Shown here one piece after another: positions 1 to 6,840 of a stretch of DNA of 8,826 bases. The notes beneath the pieces are model-generated. The model did no database searches. It was not told the DNA's origin and saw only the letters and a list, made by a program, of their open reading frames with translations. Numbering within the stretch: the stretch's first letter is position 1; every line of letters begins with the position of its first letter. The stretch lies in contig DDHL01000034.1 in NCBI GenBank assembly GCA_002352945.1, positions 61,553 to 70,378 of the forward strand, given 5' to 3'. Made by a program: the position numbers and the translations under genes. The stretch comes from Campylobacteraceae bacterium UBA1877. Its GTDB lineage: Bacteria; Campylobacterota; Campylobacteria; Campylobacterales; Campylobacteraceae.

Positions 1-180
1 ATTTGTAATCATACAAAGCGGGCAAAAGTTGAGTATTCCTGCAATTAATGGAATAATTCCTAGAAAAAACCACGGTGCATAAGAAACCTTTCCTAACAAA
101 AAGATTCCAGTTATAATAAGCGCGCTGCCTAAAATAATGCGAAATTTTCGGCAAAATGAACGAATTTTATTATAATCCAT
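1..180 (-). CDS. DUF2892-type small membrane protein (partial, 3' end off the left edge)
   Basis: Reading the minus strand from the ATG at 180-178 gives 60 uninterrupted codons running off the left edge, so the C-terminus is missing. A basic N-terminal stretch (residues 1-14) is followed by two hydrophobic segments at about 15-30 and 35-51, then Phe-Cys-Pro-Leu-Cys at 52-56. This two-helix hairpin with a cysteine-containing 'FCPL' end is typical of the DUF2892 (YgaP-like transmembrane) family, which is usually 60-75 residues long, so only a few residues are probably lost. Family members are inner-membrane proteins; some are fused to rhodanese domains, but no enzyme domain is visible here and the function is unknown. 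The start is supported by AAAAGGGG at 194-187, 6 bases upstream. The gene lies 107 bp downstream of panE on the same strand, with a candidate promoter of its own. Family assignment is by eye. Confidence 0.72.
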   Translation of the reverse strand, partial: MDYNKIRSFCRKFRIILGSALIITGIFLLGKVSYAPWFFLGIIPLIAGILNFCPLCMITN

Positions 181-206
181 ACAAAACCCCTTTTAAAATT
201 TTCTCT

Positions 207-214
207 ATTTTATA
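207..214 (-). promoter_or_regulatory. Candidate -10 box for the DUF2892-type gene
   Basis: On the minus strand the sequence reads TATAAAAT, ending 26 bases before the ATG, in the A/T-rich gap between panE and this gene. It fits the TATAAT-like -10 of Campylobacterota sigma-70 promoters. No clear -35 is visible and none is required in this group. The gap holds no strong terminator hairpin, so read-through from panE is also possible. Confidence 0.35.
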
Positions 215-287
215 CAACCGATGCTAAATAGAACTAAAATTTTCTAAGCTATGATGGTTTTATTTGTTTATTTTAAGATTTAAAGCG

Positions 288-1217
288 TCACTGCTGTAAC
301 TTATACTCTAGTAAATAAGAGACTGTTTTTGTATAAGGTGCATCAATGCCAGCCTTTTGGAGTGTTTTAATTACAACGCCGCAAATTGCCTCAAGCTCCA
401 CTCTTCTGCCTTGCTCTACATCCACAAGCATTGAGGGTTTAATAGAATCAAAATCCCTAATTAACGCAAACATCTCATCTACATCCTCTTTGGATATATT
501 CACTTTTAAAACCTGCGCAGCCCTAGCAGTTTCATTCATAAGCCCTAAAACAATTTGGCTTAATTTTGGATGGTTAGTCACAAACCCAGTTTTTACCTCT
601 AAAAGCGCACAAAGGGCATTTACTCCATTATTTATTATAAGCTTTCTCCACAACTCTTTGCGAATATCTTCGGCTATGGTTGCTTTGACATTTGCCCCCT
701 CTAGCGCATTTTTAAAATCATTTAAAAAGGGTTTGGATTTTTCGCTTAATCCACCCATAATAACATGGCTTTCTCCCAAAGCTTCAATATGGCCTGGACT
801 TTTAATGTGAGCGCTGATTTTTACAACCAATCCTCCAATTACCAAATCTTTTGAGAAATATTGGCACAAAAGCTCCTCATTGCCAACACCATTTTGCAAA
901 GAGATGATAAAAGGTTTTCTATTAAGCTTATCAATCTGGGGCTTTAAAATTTTGGCAATATTTTCTGTTTCGTTTGATTTTGCAAGTATAATCAATCCAT
1001 CATACGCACTTAGGTTTTCTTTTGCAAACTCATCTAAGCTGAGCCCATCTACTTTTTGGCAAAAATCAAGATTTGGATGCTTTACATGTAAAACATCTTT
1101 TTGCATTGCTTCTAAATGTTTTCCTCTGGCTATAAAAGTTACATCCTCTTTTGCATTTTTTAATGCCGCACCTAAAAATCCTCCTACACCCCCAGCGCCA
1201 ATAATAGCCAATTTCAA
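288..1217 (-). CDS. panE: Ketopantoate reductase family protein (2-dehydropantoate 2-reductase, PanE/ApbA)
   Basis: This 309-residue protein is a full-length member of the family that reduces 2-dehydropantoate to pantoate with NADPH, the step feeding pantothenate and coenzyme A synthesis in the cytoplasm. The N-terminal Rossmann fold shows the nucleotide-binding glycines at 7-13 (G-A-G-G-V-G-G). Asn109 in SLQNGVG matches the substrate-side Asn of E. coli PanE. Lys192 in ELWRKL matches the catalytic Lys176 and Glu274 in RRVELE matches Glu256 (hand alignment). The C-terminal helical domain spans roughly 180-309. The start is TTG at 1217-1215: it gives the conserved MKLAIIGAGG beginning and has AAGGAG at 1228-1223, 5 bases upstream. 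No panB, panC or panD is nearby. Many genomes carry ApbA-family paralogues acting on other 2-oxo acids, so the exact substrate is inferred. A TTTACATGTAAA palindrome lies inside the gene. Confidence 0.88.
   Translation of the reverse strand: MKLAIIGAGGVGGFLGAALKNAKEDVTFIARGKHLEAMQKDVLHVKHPNLDFCQKVDGLSLDEFAKENLSAYDGLIILAKSNETENIAKILKPQIDKLNRKPFIISLQNGVGNEELLCQYFSKDLVIGGLVVKISAHIKSPGHIEALGESHVIMGGLSEKSKPFLNDFKNALEGANVKATIAEDIRKELWRKLIINNGVNALCALLEVKTGFVTNHPKLSQIVLGLMNETARAAQVLKVNISKEDVDEMFALIRDFDSIKPSMLVDVEQGRRVELEAICGVVIKTLQKAGIDAPYTKTVSYLLEYKLQQ
1081..1092. repeat. Palindrome TTTACATGTAAA, copy 1 (inside panE)
   Basis: Exact copy of the 12-bp palindrome. It lies within panE codons for residues 42-46, where it is read on the minus strand as Val-Leu-His-Val-Lys. 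The flanks extend the symmetry to GTTTACATGTAAAAC only partly, with the core 12 bp perfect. Confidence 0.85.
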
Positions 1218-1222
1218 TCTAA

Positions 1223-1228
1223 CTCCTT
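1223..1228 (-). promoter_or_regulatory. Ribosome binding site fixing the TTG start of panE
   Basis: AAGGAG on the minus strand, 5 bases before TTG at 1217-1215. This near-perfect Shine-Dalgarno sequence decides for the TTG start; no in-frame ATG precedes the glycine-rich NADPH loop. Confidence 0.75.
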
Positions 1229-1245
1229 ATTTAAGAGATTACGCT

Positions 1246-1253
1246 ATTTTACA
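1246..1253 (-). promoter_or_regulatory. Candidate -10 region for panE
   Basis: The minus strand reads TGTAAAAT about 28 bases upstream of the TTG start, inside the divergent panE-metH gap. It is a moderate match to a TATAAT-type -10 box with no clear -35. Confidence 0.3.
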
Positions 1254-1293
1254 AAAATTAATCCAAAATCCAACCACAAAAAATAGGCACTAC

Positions 1294-1305
1294 TTTACAT
1301 GTAAA
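1294..1305. repeat. Palindrome TTTACATGTAAA, copy 2 (intergenic panE/metH)
   Basis: Exact 12-bp core, extended by one base each side to the 14-bp perfect palindrome CTTTACATGTAAAG (1293-1306). It is located between the divergent panE and metH promoters, 67 bp centre to centre from the degenerate copy next to the metH start. Confidence 0.85.
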
Positions 1306-1343
1306 GCTTTTTATTTACCAAATTTTTACATTAAATTGGCTAA

Positions 1344-1350
1344 TATAAAT
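1344..1350 (+). promoter_or_regulatory. Candidate -10 box for metH
   Basis: TATAAAT ends 29 bases before the metH ATG, preceded by T-rich sequence with no obvious -35. It is the best promoter candidate in the 162-bp divergent region, which otherwise holds only the two palindromes. No S-box, SAM or cobalamin riboswitch fold is recognisable. Confidence 0.4.
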
Positions 1351-1360
1351 ACTTTTAACT

Positions 1361-1372
1361 TCTACATGTAAA
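1361..1372. repeat. Degenerate copy of the palindrome next to the metH start
   Basis: TCTACATGTAAA matches the 12-bp palindrome at 11 of 12 positions, with the central TACATGTA intact. It ends 7 bases before the metH ATG, so it would lie in the metH 5' leader or core promoter. Confidence 0.65.
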
Positions 1373-1379
1373 GAGAATT

Positions 1380-4300
1380 ATGCAACTTTTAAACGAGATT
1401 ATCAAAGATCGATTTCTTATTATTGATGGCGCTATGGGCACACAGATCCAATCGGCTAAAATTCCACAAGAAGCTTGGGAAGGAAACGAGGGGTGCAACG
1501 AGCTTTTAAATGTAACTGCACCCGATGTGATTTTAAAAATCCAAAAAGCTTATTGTGAAGCTGGAGCTGATATTATCAAAACAAACACCTTTGGCGCGAT
1601 GGATTGGGTGCTAGATGAATATGATATTGGACACAGAGCTTATGAGCTAGCTTTTGCTGGAGCTAAGTTAGCAAAAGAGGCAGCTAAAGATTTTAGCCAT
1701 ATTAAACCGCGCTTTATCGCTGGAGCTTTAGGGCCTGGCACGAAACTGCCCTCACTTGGACATATCGATTATGACACAATGTATGCAGGTTATGCTAAAA
1801 GCTCACGCGGCTTGATTGAGGGAGGAGTGGATCTATTTTTGATTGAAACAGCTCAAGATCCACTACAAATCAAAGCAGCCTTGCATGCTATATTTGACAC
1901 TCAAAAAGCTTTACATGTAAAGCTTCCTGTTATGGTTTCAGTTACAATTGAACTATCTGGAACTATGCTTATTGGAACCGATGCAGCTACTATTGCTGCC
2001 ATTTTAGAGCCATTTGAAATTTTTAGTCTTGGCATAAATTGCGGCACAGGACCAGAGCAAGTTTTACCACATCTTAAAACCCTCTCAGAAGTTTGGCCCA
2101 AAATTTTAAGCATCCATGCAAATGCCGGCTTGCCTCAAAACAGAGGTGGGAAAACTTTTTATCCTATGGATGAAGAGAATTTTGCCAAGGAACAGGCTAA
2201 GTTCTCTACTATTGATGGAGTTGCAATTATGGGAGGATGCTGCGGAACGACTCCAAATCATATCAAAGCTTTAGAATCAGCGCTTCGTGGCAAAAAGCCA
2301 AAACCGCCAACTGGCAAACAAAGCCCCTCCATTGCATCCCTTTTTGAGGTAAAAAGCCTTACCCAAACCCCACCTCCATTTTTAGTTGGAGAGCGCAGCA
2401 ACGCCACAGGTTCTAAAGCTTTTAGAGAGCTTTTACTTGCTCAAGATTTTGATGGAACCTTAAGCGTTGCAGGAGAGCAAGTTAGAAGTGGGGCCCATGG
2501 GCTTGATGTAAGTGTAGGTTTTGCTGGAAGAGACGAAGCTGAAGATATGAAAAAAATCGTATCTTTATACTCTCAAAAAACCCCGCTTCCACTCATGGTT
2601 GATACTACACAATTAAGCGCACTTGAGGCTGGCTTAAAGTGTATTGGCGGACGCCCAATTATAAATTCAGTCAATCTTGAAGATGGCTTAGAAAAGTTTG
2701 ATGCAGTCTGCTCGCTAGCTAAACGCTTTGGGGCAGCTCTTGTCTGTTTGACAATTGATGAAAAAGGGATGGCAAAAACAAAAGAGCAAAAAGTCTCAAT
2801 CGCAAAGCGCATCTTCCAAAGAGCCGTAAACTTACATAAACTGCGCCCATCTGACTTGGTTTTTGACTTTCTTACCTTTACAGTTGGAAGTGGCGATGAA
2901 GAGTACAGAAATGCAGCAATTGAGACGATTGAAGCTATTAAAGAGTTTAAAAAACTCTACCCTGAAGTTGGCTTTGTTCTTGGGGTTTCAAATATCTCTT
3001 TTGGACTTGCTAAACATGCAAGAGAGTATTTAAACTCCATCTTTTTGCACCACTGCGTTCAAGCTGGACTTACTATGGCAATTGTAAATGTAAAAAATAC
3101 CCTTCCTTTGCATAAAATTGGCGATGCTGAACGAAAAGTGTGTGAAGATTTACTCTTTAACAACCAAAAAGATGGAGATCCTCTTTTTGCCTTCATCCGC
3201 CATTTTGAAGGTGTTAAAGCCGATTCAAATGATAAAAAAGATCCCTATGAGGGCTTAGATTCAAAAACACTTATCCATAAACTCTTAATTGATGGAAATA
3301 AAAAAAGGATGCTCGATGAGCTTGTTGCAATAAAAGAGCAGATTGCTCCTGAAGTGATTATTAATGAAGTGCTCATTGGAGCAATGAAAGAGGTGGGAGA
3401 TCTTTTTGGATCGGGTAAGATGCAGCTTCCTTTTGTACTCCAATCAGCCGAAGTAATGAAAGCAGCGGTAGATTATTTAAAACCATTTTTACCAAAGAGC
3501 AATAAACAAAGCCAAGCAACGCTTATTCTTGGAACTGTCAAGGGCGATGTGCACGATGTTGGCAAAAACTTAGTAGATATCATTTTAACAAACAATGGAT
3601 ACAAAGTTATAAATATTGGCATAAAAGCAGACATTCAAACCTTTATAGACGCTTACCATAAACATAATGCCCACGCTTTAGGAATGAGCGGATTGCTTGT
3701 AAAATCCACTTCGGTTATGAAAGAAAATCTTCAAACCTTAAAAGATAAGGGCATAAATGTGCCTATTCTTTTAGGAGGAGCTGCACTTAATGACTCCTTT
3801 GTAGAGGAGTACTGCCGGCCAAATTATGATGGTCCTGTCTTTTACTGCAAGGATGCTTTTGAGGGAATTTTGGCGATGAGCCGTATTGAAAAAGGCAATT
3901 TTGACACAAAATTAAGCAGCGTTAAAAAGATTGCCAAACCGCAAAAACCAAAAGCGGAAAAAAAGGCTCTTCCAAAAGATATTAAAATGCCCCGCAGGGA
4001 TATTCCTGTGCCAAATCCGCCATTCTGGGGGGTTCGGGAGATAAAAACAGATGTAAAAAATATTGCATATGAGTGGATAAACCATAAGCTTTTATTTTCT
4101 AGTCGCTGGGGCTATAGTGCGAAAGGTTTGAGCAAAGAGGAGAAAATCATTCAACAAAAAGAGCTCTTGTGGCCTCTATTTGAACGCTTAAAAGGTGATA
4201 TCCAGAGGCTAGATCTTTTTGAGCCTACTTTAATTTATGGATACTATCCATGCCGCAGCAAAAACGAGAGCCTATATATTTTTGATGAATCAAAAGGTTG

Positions 4301-4829
4301 GAATTTTGGAGAAAAACCATCTAAAACCAAGCTAGAAGAGGCAATTCATATTCTCAATTTTCCTCGCCAACAATCAAAGCCATACCGATGCTTGAGCGAT
4401 TTTTACCATAGCGAGCACGACGATGTAGTAGCTTTTACTTGCGTAAGTGCGGGCAAAAAATTTAGCCAATACGAAGCCAAGCTTTATAAAGAGGGTAAGT
4501 ATCAAGAGTACTATTTGATGCATGGACTCGGGGTTGAACTTGCTGAAGCCTTAGCAGAAATTGTACACAAACAGATTCGCCTTGATTTAAATATTGCCAA
4601 TAATGAGGGCAAAAGTTTAAAAGATGTTAAAATGTCCAGGTATCAAGGATGCCGATACTCTTTTGGGTATCCTGCATGTCCAGAAATTGCCGATACTAGA
4701 GTAATTTTTGATCTATTAAAACCTGAAAGATTTGGGATTGAGCTTAGCGAAACATTCCAAATCCATCCAGAGCAAAGCACAACTGCCATAGTCACATACC
4801 ATCCAGAGGCGCTCTATTTTGCAACTTAA
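1380..4829 (+). CDS. metH: Cobalamin-dependent methionine synthase
   Basis: MetH transfers the methyl group of 5-methyltetrahydrofolate through methylcobalamin to homocysteine, the last step of methionine synthesis. All four modules are present in 1149 residues, slightly shorter than the 1227 of E. coli. The homocysteine domain (about 1-310) has zinc ligands Cys221 (GINCG) and Cys287-Cys288 (GGCCG). The folate domain starts near 335 with VGERSNATGSKAF and runs to about 590. The helical cap (about 620-710) contains GDLFGSGKMQLP. The B12 domain has D723-V-H725-D-V-G, with His725 as lower axial cobalt ligand, and Ser769-type residues in GMSGLLVKS. After a Lys/Pro-rich linker (about 855-890) comes the reactivation domain, with the S-adenosylmethionine motif R1092-Y-S-F-G-Y-P-A-C-P. 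The ATG is preceded only by a weak AAGAGA. It diverges from panE and is followed by btuB, which fits its need for cobalamin. It appears intact. Confidence 0.97.
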   Translation: MQLLNEIIKDRFLIIDGAMGTQIQSAKIPQEAWEGNEGCNELLNVTAPDVILKIQKAYCEAGADIIKTNTFGAMDWVLDEYDIGHRAYELAFAGAKLAKEAAKDFSHIKPRFIAGALGPGTKLPSLGHIDYDTMYAGYAKSSRGLIEGGVDLFLIETAQDPLQIKAALHAIFDTQKALHVKLPVMVSVTIELSGTMLIGTDAATIAAILEPFEIFSLGINCGTGPEQVLPHLKTLSEVWPKILSIHANAGLPQNRGGKTFYPMDEENFAKEQAKFSTIDGVAIMGGCCGTTPNHIKALESALRGKKPKPPTGKQSPSIASLFEVKSLTQTPPPFLVGERSNATGSKAFRELLLAQDFDGTLSVAGEQVRSGAHGLDVSVGFAGRDEAEDMKKIVSLYSQKTPLPLMVDTTQLSALEAGLKCIGGRPIINSVNLEDGLEKFDAVCSLAKRFGAALVCLTIDEKGMAKTKEQKVSIAKRIFQRAVNLHKLRPSDLVFDFLTFTVGSGDEEYRNAAIETIEAIKEFKKLYPEVGFVLGVSNISFGLAKHAREYLNSIFLHHCVQAGLTMAIVNVKNTLPLHKIGDAERKVCEDLLFNNQKDGDPLFAFIRHFEGVKADSNDKKDPYEGLDSKTLIHKLLIDGNKKRMLDELVAIKEQIAPEVIINEVLIGAMKEVGDLFGSGKMQLPFVLQSAEVMKAAVDYLKPFLPKSNKQSQATLILGTVKGDVHDVGKNLVDIILTNNGYKVINIGIKADIQTFIDAYHKHNAHALGMSGLLVKSTSVMKENLQTLKDKGINVPILLGGAALNDSFVEEYCRPNYDGPVFYCKDAFEGILAMSRIEKGNFDTKLSSVKKIAKPQKPKAEKKALPKDIKMPRRDIPVPNPPFWGVREIKTDVKNIAYEWINHKLLFSSRWGYSAKGLSKEEKIIQQKELLWPLFERLKGDIQRLDLFEPTLIYGYYPCRSKNESLYIFDESKGWNFGEKPSKTKLEEAIHILNFPRQQSKPYRCLSDFYHSEHDDVVAFTCVSAGKKFSQYEAKLYKEGKYQEYYLMHGLGVELAEALAEIVHKQIRLDLNIANNEGKSLKDVKMSRYQGCRYSFGYPACPEIADTRVIFDLLKPERFGIELSETFQIHPEQSTTAIVTYHPEALYFAT
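1910..1921. repeat. Palindrome TTTACATGTAAA, copy 3 (inside metH)
   Basis: The longest copy: the symmetry extends to the 18-bp perfect palindrome AGCTTTACATGTAAAGCT (1907-1924). It encodes Ala-Leu-His-Val-Lys-Leu within the homocysteine-binding domain of MetH. Confidence 0.88.
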
Positions 4830-4844
4830 AAAGCCTCTAAATGG

Positions 4845-4883
4845 CTTCTAGGGTGACCTTTTGGTCAGCCTAGAGGTTTATTT
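4845..4883 (+). terminator. Stem-loop between metH and btuB (terminator or attenuator)
   Basis: CTTCTAGGGTGACC (4845-4858) pairs with GGTCAGCCTAGAGG (4863-4876) around a TTTT loop, giving a 14-bp stem with one mismatch and one G-T wobble. It is followed by TTTATTT. An upstream CCTCTA (4834-4839) can pair with the same TAGAGG, an alternative fold. The run of T is short, so termination is probably partial. It starts 16 bases after the metH stop and lies wholly before the btuB ribosome binding site. Confidence 0.6.
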
Positions 4884-4897
4884 CTCAAAATTACAAA

Positions 4898-4903
4898 AAA
4901 GGA
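4898..4903 (+). promoter_or_regulatory. Ribosome binding site fixing the btuB start
   Basis: AAAGGA, 5 bases before ATG 4909. It selects this ATG over an upstream in-frame TTG at 4861, which falls inside the loop of the metH-btuB hairpin and would put 16 extra residues before the signal peptide. Confidence 0.7.
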
Positions 4904-4908
4904 TTCTA

Positions 4909-6840
4909 ATGAAATCACCAAAAGGTTTCAAAGGTAAATACTTCTGCCTTGCTGCAATTACAGCAACTGTATCGGCTGCAATGCTTCAAGCGCAAGCGGC
5001 AAGTCTAAGCGAGACAGTAAGTTTTAATCAAGAGTATGAAACAGATACTCAAGAGGAAAAGGAAACCCAGGTTGATGAGACACCAGTTGTTGTCATCTCA
5101 AAAAAGATTGCGTCCGAAAAATCTTCAATCATAAGCGCAAACAAAACTCCAACAAGCCCTACAAATCTTACAGACAATGTCTCCATCATAAGTGCAAAAG
5201 AGCTTAGCTTAAAAGGCGCAACCACTATAAAAGATGCCCTTCAAAACATTCCAGGAATCTCTATAAACCAAAATGGAAGTTTTGGGCAAACATCTTCATT
5301 TTATTTACAAGGAATGGATAACAAATACACCCTAGTGCTCGTTGATGGAGTAAGTATAAATGACCCTTCAAACATTTCAGGTGCAAATCTTTCACACCTT
5401 ATGCTAAATGAAATTGAACGTATTGAAATTATCAAAGGAGCCCAAAGCGGAGTTTGGGGGGCCAATGCAGCAGCTGGGGTTATTAATATTATCACAAAAG
5501 AGCCAGAGCCTGGCTTGCACGGTTTTACATCTTTAGAACTTGGAAGTTATGGATATAAATATTTAACAACTGGATTATCGTACAAAACCCATTTAAGCGA
5601 TATAGCTTTTAATGTAGGTAAACTTGAAACAAATGGTCCAAGCGCACAAGCTCCAAAAGGTGAAAATATTGACCAATATGAAGACGATCCTTATTACAAC
5701 ACTACTTTGCAAATTAAACTTGGTCACTGGATAGATAGTAACAATCGCATTGAAGCTAGTATTAAAGATGTCGACTCAAAAGTTGAATATGATGGATGGG
5801 GCGATCCAAATTCAAGCGAGTATGCAAACTATAAACAACGTCAGGTATCAGCAAACTATCAACACTACCATAATGCCCACACGATAACTCTAAGCGCCTC
5901 TAAAAGCAAATTTAAAAGTGACTACATTGAGCCATTTTTTTCTTCTCAATTTCGTGGCGACTCTCAAGAGATAGAGCTAAAAGATCGTTTCAGATACAGT
6001 AACTCTGGACTACTGCTTTTTGGAGCAAGCTTTGGAAAAGATGTGGCTAAAAGCGGAAGTGATAAAAAAAGCTCCAAAAAACAAGCTGCTTTTATCAATC
6101 ACACCTACACACTTGATTCATGGGTTTTTAATCAAGCCTTTCGATACGATTCGTATGAGCTATTTGACAATGAAGTTACTGGAAAATTAGGAGTTTCGTA
6201 TCTATTTGATAAGAATTTTAAAATATATGCAAATGCTGGAACAGCCTATAGAGCACCCAATATAATAAATATGCTCAACCCTTGGGGGCTTAGCAATTTT
6301 GACTTAAATCCAGAATCGATTCAAAGCTACAATGTTGGCTTTAACTACCACTTTTTACATGTAAATCTTTTTTATAATCAAATTAAAGATTTAATTGATT
6401 TTAATCAAACTCTTTGGCAATACCAAAATATTTCAGGCAAATCCACATTTAAAGGAGTAGAAATCTCTTTTGAGCAAGCATTAAGTCAAAACCATCTTTT
6501 AAATCTAAACTACACTTACACAGATGCGAAAGATGAAGATGGAAATAGGCTAGCAAACAGGCCTACCTACACAGCATCTGTGAATCTTATTTATGCTCCA
6601 AGAAAAGATTTTACCAACTCTTTAATTACAGAGTATATCGGGCCACGCACAGATAGTGGTGACACACACAAGCAGACTGGACGCTATTTTCTAGCTCATT
6701 TAAGCACCCAATACTCTCTTAATAAAAACTGGACAATTGAAGGAAAAATAAAAAATATTTTCGATAAAAATTATCAGGAAGTTGATGGGTATACTACCCT
6801 TGGAAGAAGCTTTTATGTAGGCTTTAAGGCGAGCTTTTGA
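4909..6840 (+). CDS. btuB: TonB-dependent outer-membrane receptor, probable vitamin B12 receptor BtuB
   Basis: This 643-residue precursor forms an outer-membrane beta-barrel that takes up a scarce ligand with energy from TonB-ExbBD. The N-terminus is a signal peptide (Lys-rich to residue 10, hydrophobic 11-26, likely cleavage after Ala30 in AQA-A). A short acidic linker precedes a TonB box, E57-T-P-V-V-V-I-S64. The plug domain spans about 89-197 and includes LVLVDGVSIND. The barrel fills the rest and ends in phenylalanine, as outer-membrane barrels do. The last segment, KNIFDKNYQEVDGYTTLGR then SFYVGFKASF, closely resembles the C-terminus of E. coli BtuB (614 residues), and the position directly behind B12-dependent metH supports cobalamin as ligand. 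Only 79 bases separate it from metH, and no separate promoter is evident. Other corrinoids or a siderophore cannot be excluded. Confidence 0.85.
   Translation: MKSPKGFKGKYFCLAAITATVSAAMLQAQAASLSETVSFNQEYETDTQEEKETQVDETPVVVISKKIASEKSSIISANKTPTSPTNLTDNVSIISAKELSLKGATTIKDALQNIPGISINQNGSFGQTSSFYLQGMDNKYTLVLVDGVSINDPSNISGANLSHLMLNEIERIEIIKGAQSGVWGANAAAGVINIITKEPEPGLHGFTSLELGSYGYKYLTTGLSYKTHLSDIAFNVGKLETNGPSAQAPKGENIDQYEDDPYYNTTLQIKLGHWIDSNNRIEASIKDVDSKVEYDGWGDPNSSEYANYKQRQVSANYQHYHNAHTITLSASKSKFKSDYIEPFFSSQFRGDSQEIELKDRFRYSNSGLLLFGASFGKDVAKSGSDKKSSKKQAAFINHTYTLDSWVFNQAFRYDSYELFDNEVTGKLGVSYLFDKNFKIYANAGTAYRAPNIINMLNPWGLSNFDLNPESIQSYNVGFNYHFLHVNLFYNQIKDLIDFNQTLWQYQNISGKSTFKGVEISFEQALSQNHLLNLNYTYTDAKDEDGNRLANRPTYTASVNLIYAPRKDFTNSLITEYIGPRTDSGDTHKQTGRYFLAHLSTQYSLNKNWTIEGKIKNIFDKNYQEVDGYTTLGRSFYVGFKASF
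6354..6365. repeat. Palindrome TTTACATGTAAA, copy 4 (inside btuB)
   Basis: Exact core without flanking extension. It is read as Phe-Leu-His-Val-Asn in a barrel strand of BtuB, in the same codon phase as the metH copy. Confidence 0.82.

Noticed and set aside
346..1371. Plus-strand open frames opposite panE (346-810 and 880-1371)
   Set aside because: They lie antisense to a gene with full motif support, have no ribosome binding site, and encode Ser/Phe/Pro-rich sequence with no recognisable pattern; the second also runs through the promoter region.
1218..1379. Cobalamin or SAM riboswitch upstream of metH
   Set aside because: The 162-bp gap is A/T-rich with no B12-box-like or S-box-like conserved elements and no stable nested stems apart from the short palindromes.
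1901..2812. Minus-strand open frames inside metH (1901-2113 and 2573-2812)
   Set aside because: They are short and antisense to conserved MetH domains, with no start signals; they are shadows of the metH codon pattern.
4861..4908. Upstream TTG start for btuB, adding 16 residues
   Set aside because: The TTG lies in the hairpin loop and lacks a ribosome binding site. ATG 4909 has AAAGGA at the right distance and begins a normal signal peptide.
5456..5461. Six-G tract in the btuB plug region, and a similar one in metH at 4027-4032
   Set aside because: Campylobacterota phase-variable tracts are usually eight or more G, and both frames are intact with conserved residues (WGAN, WGVRE), so slippage switching is unlikely.
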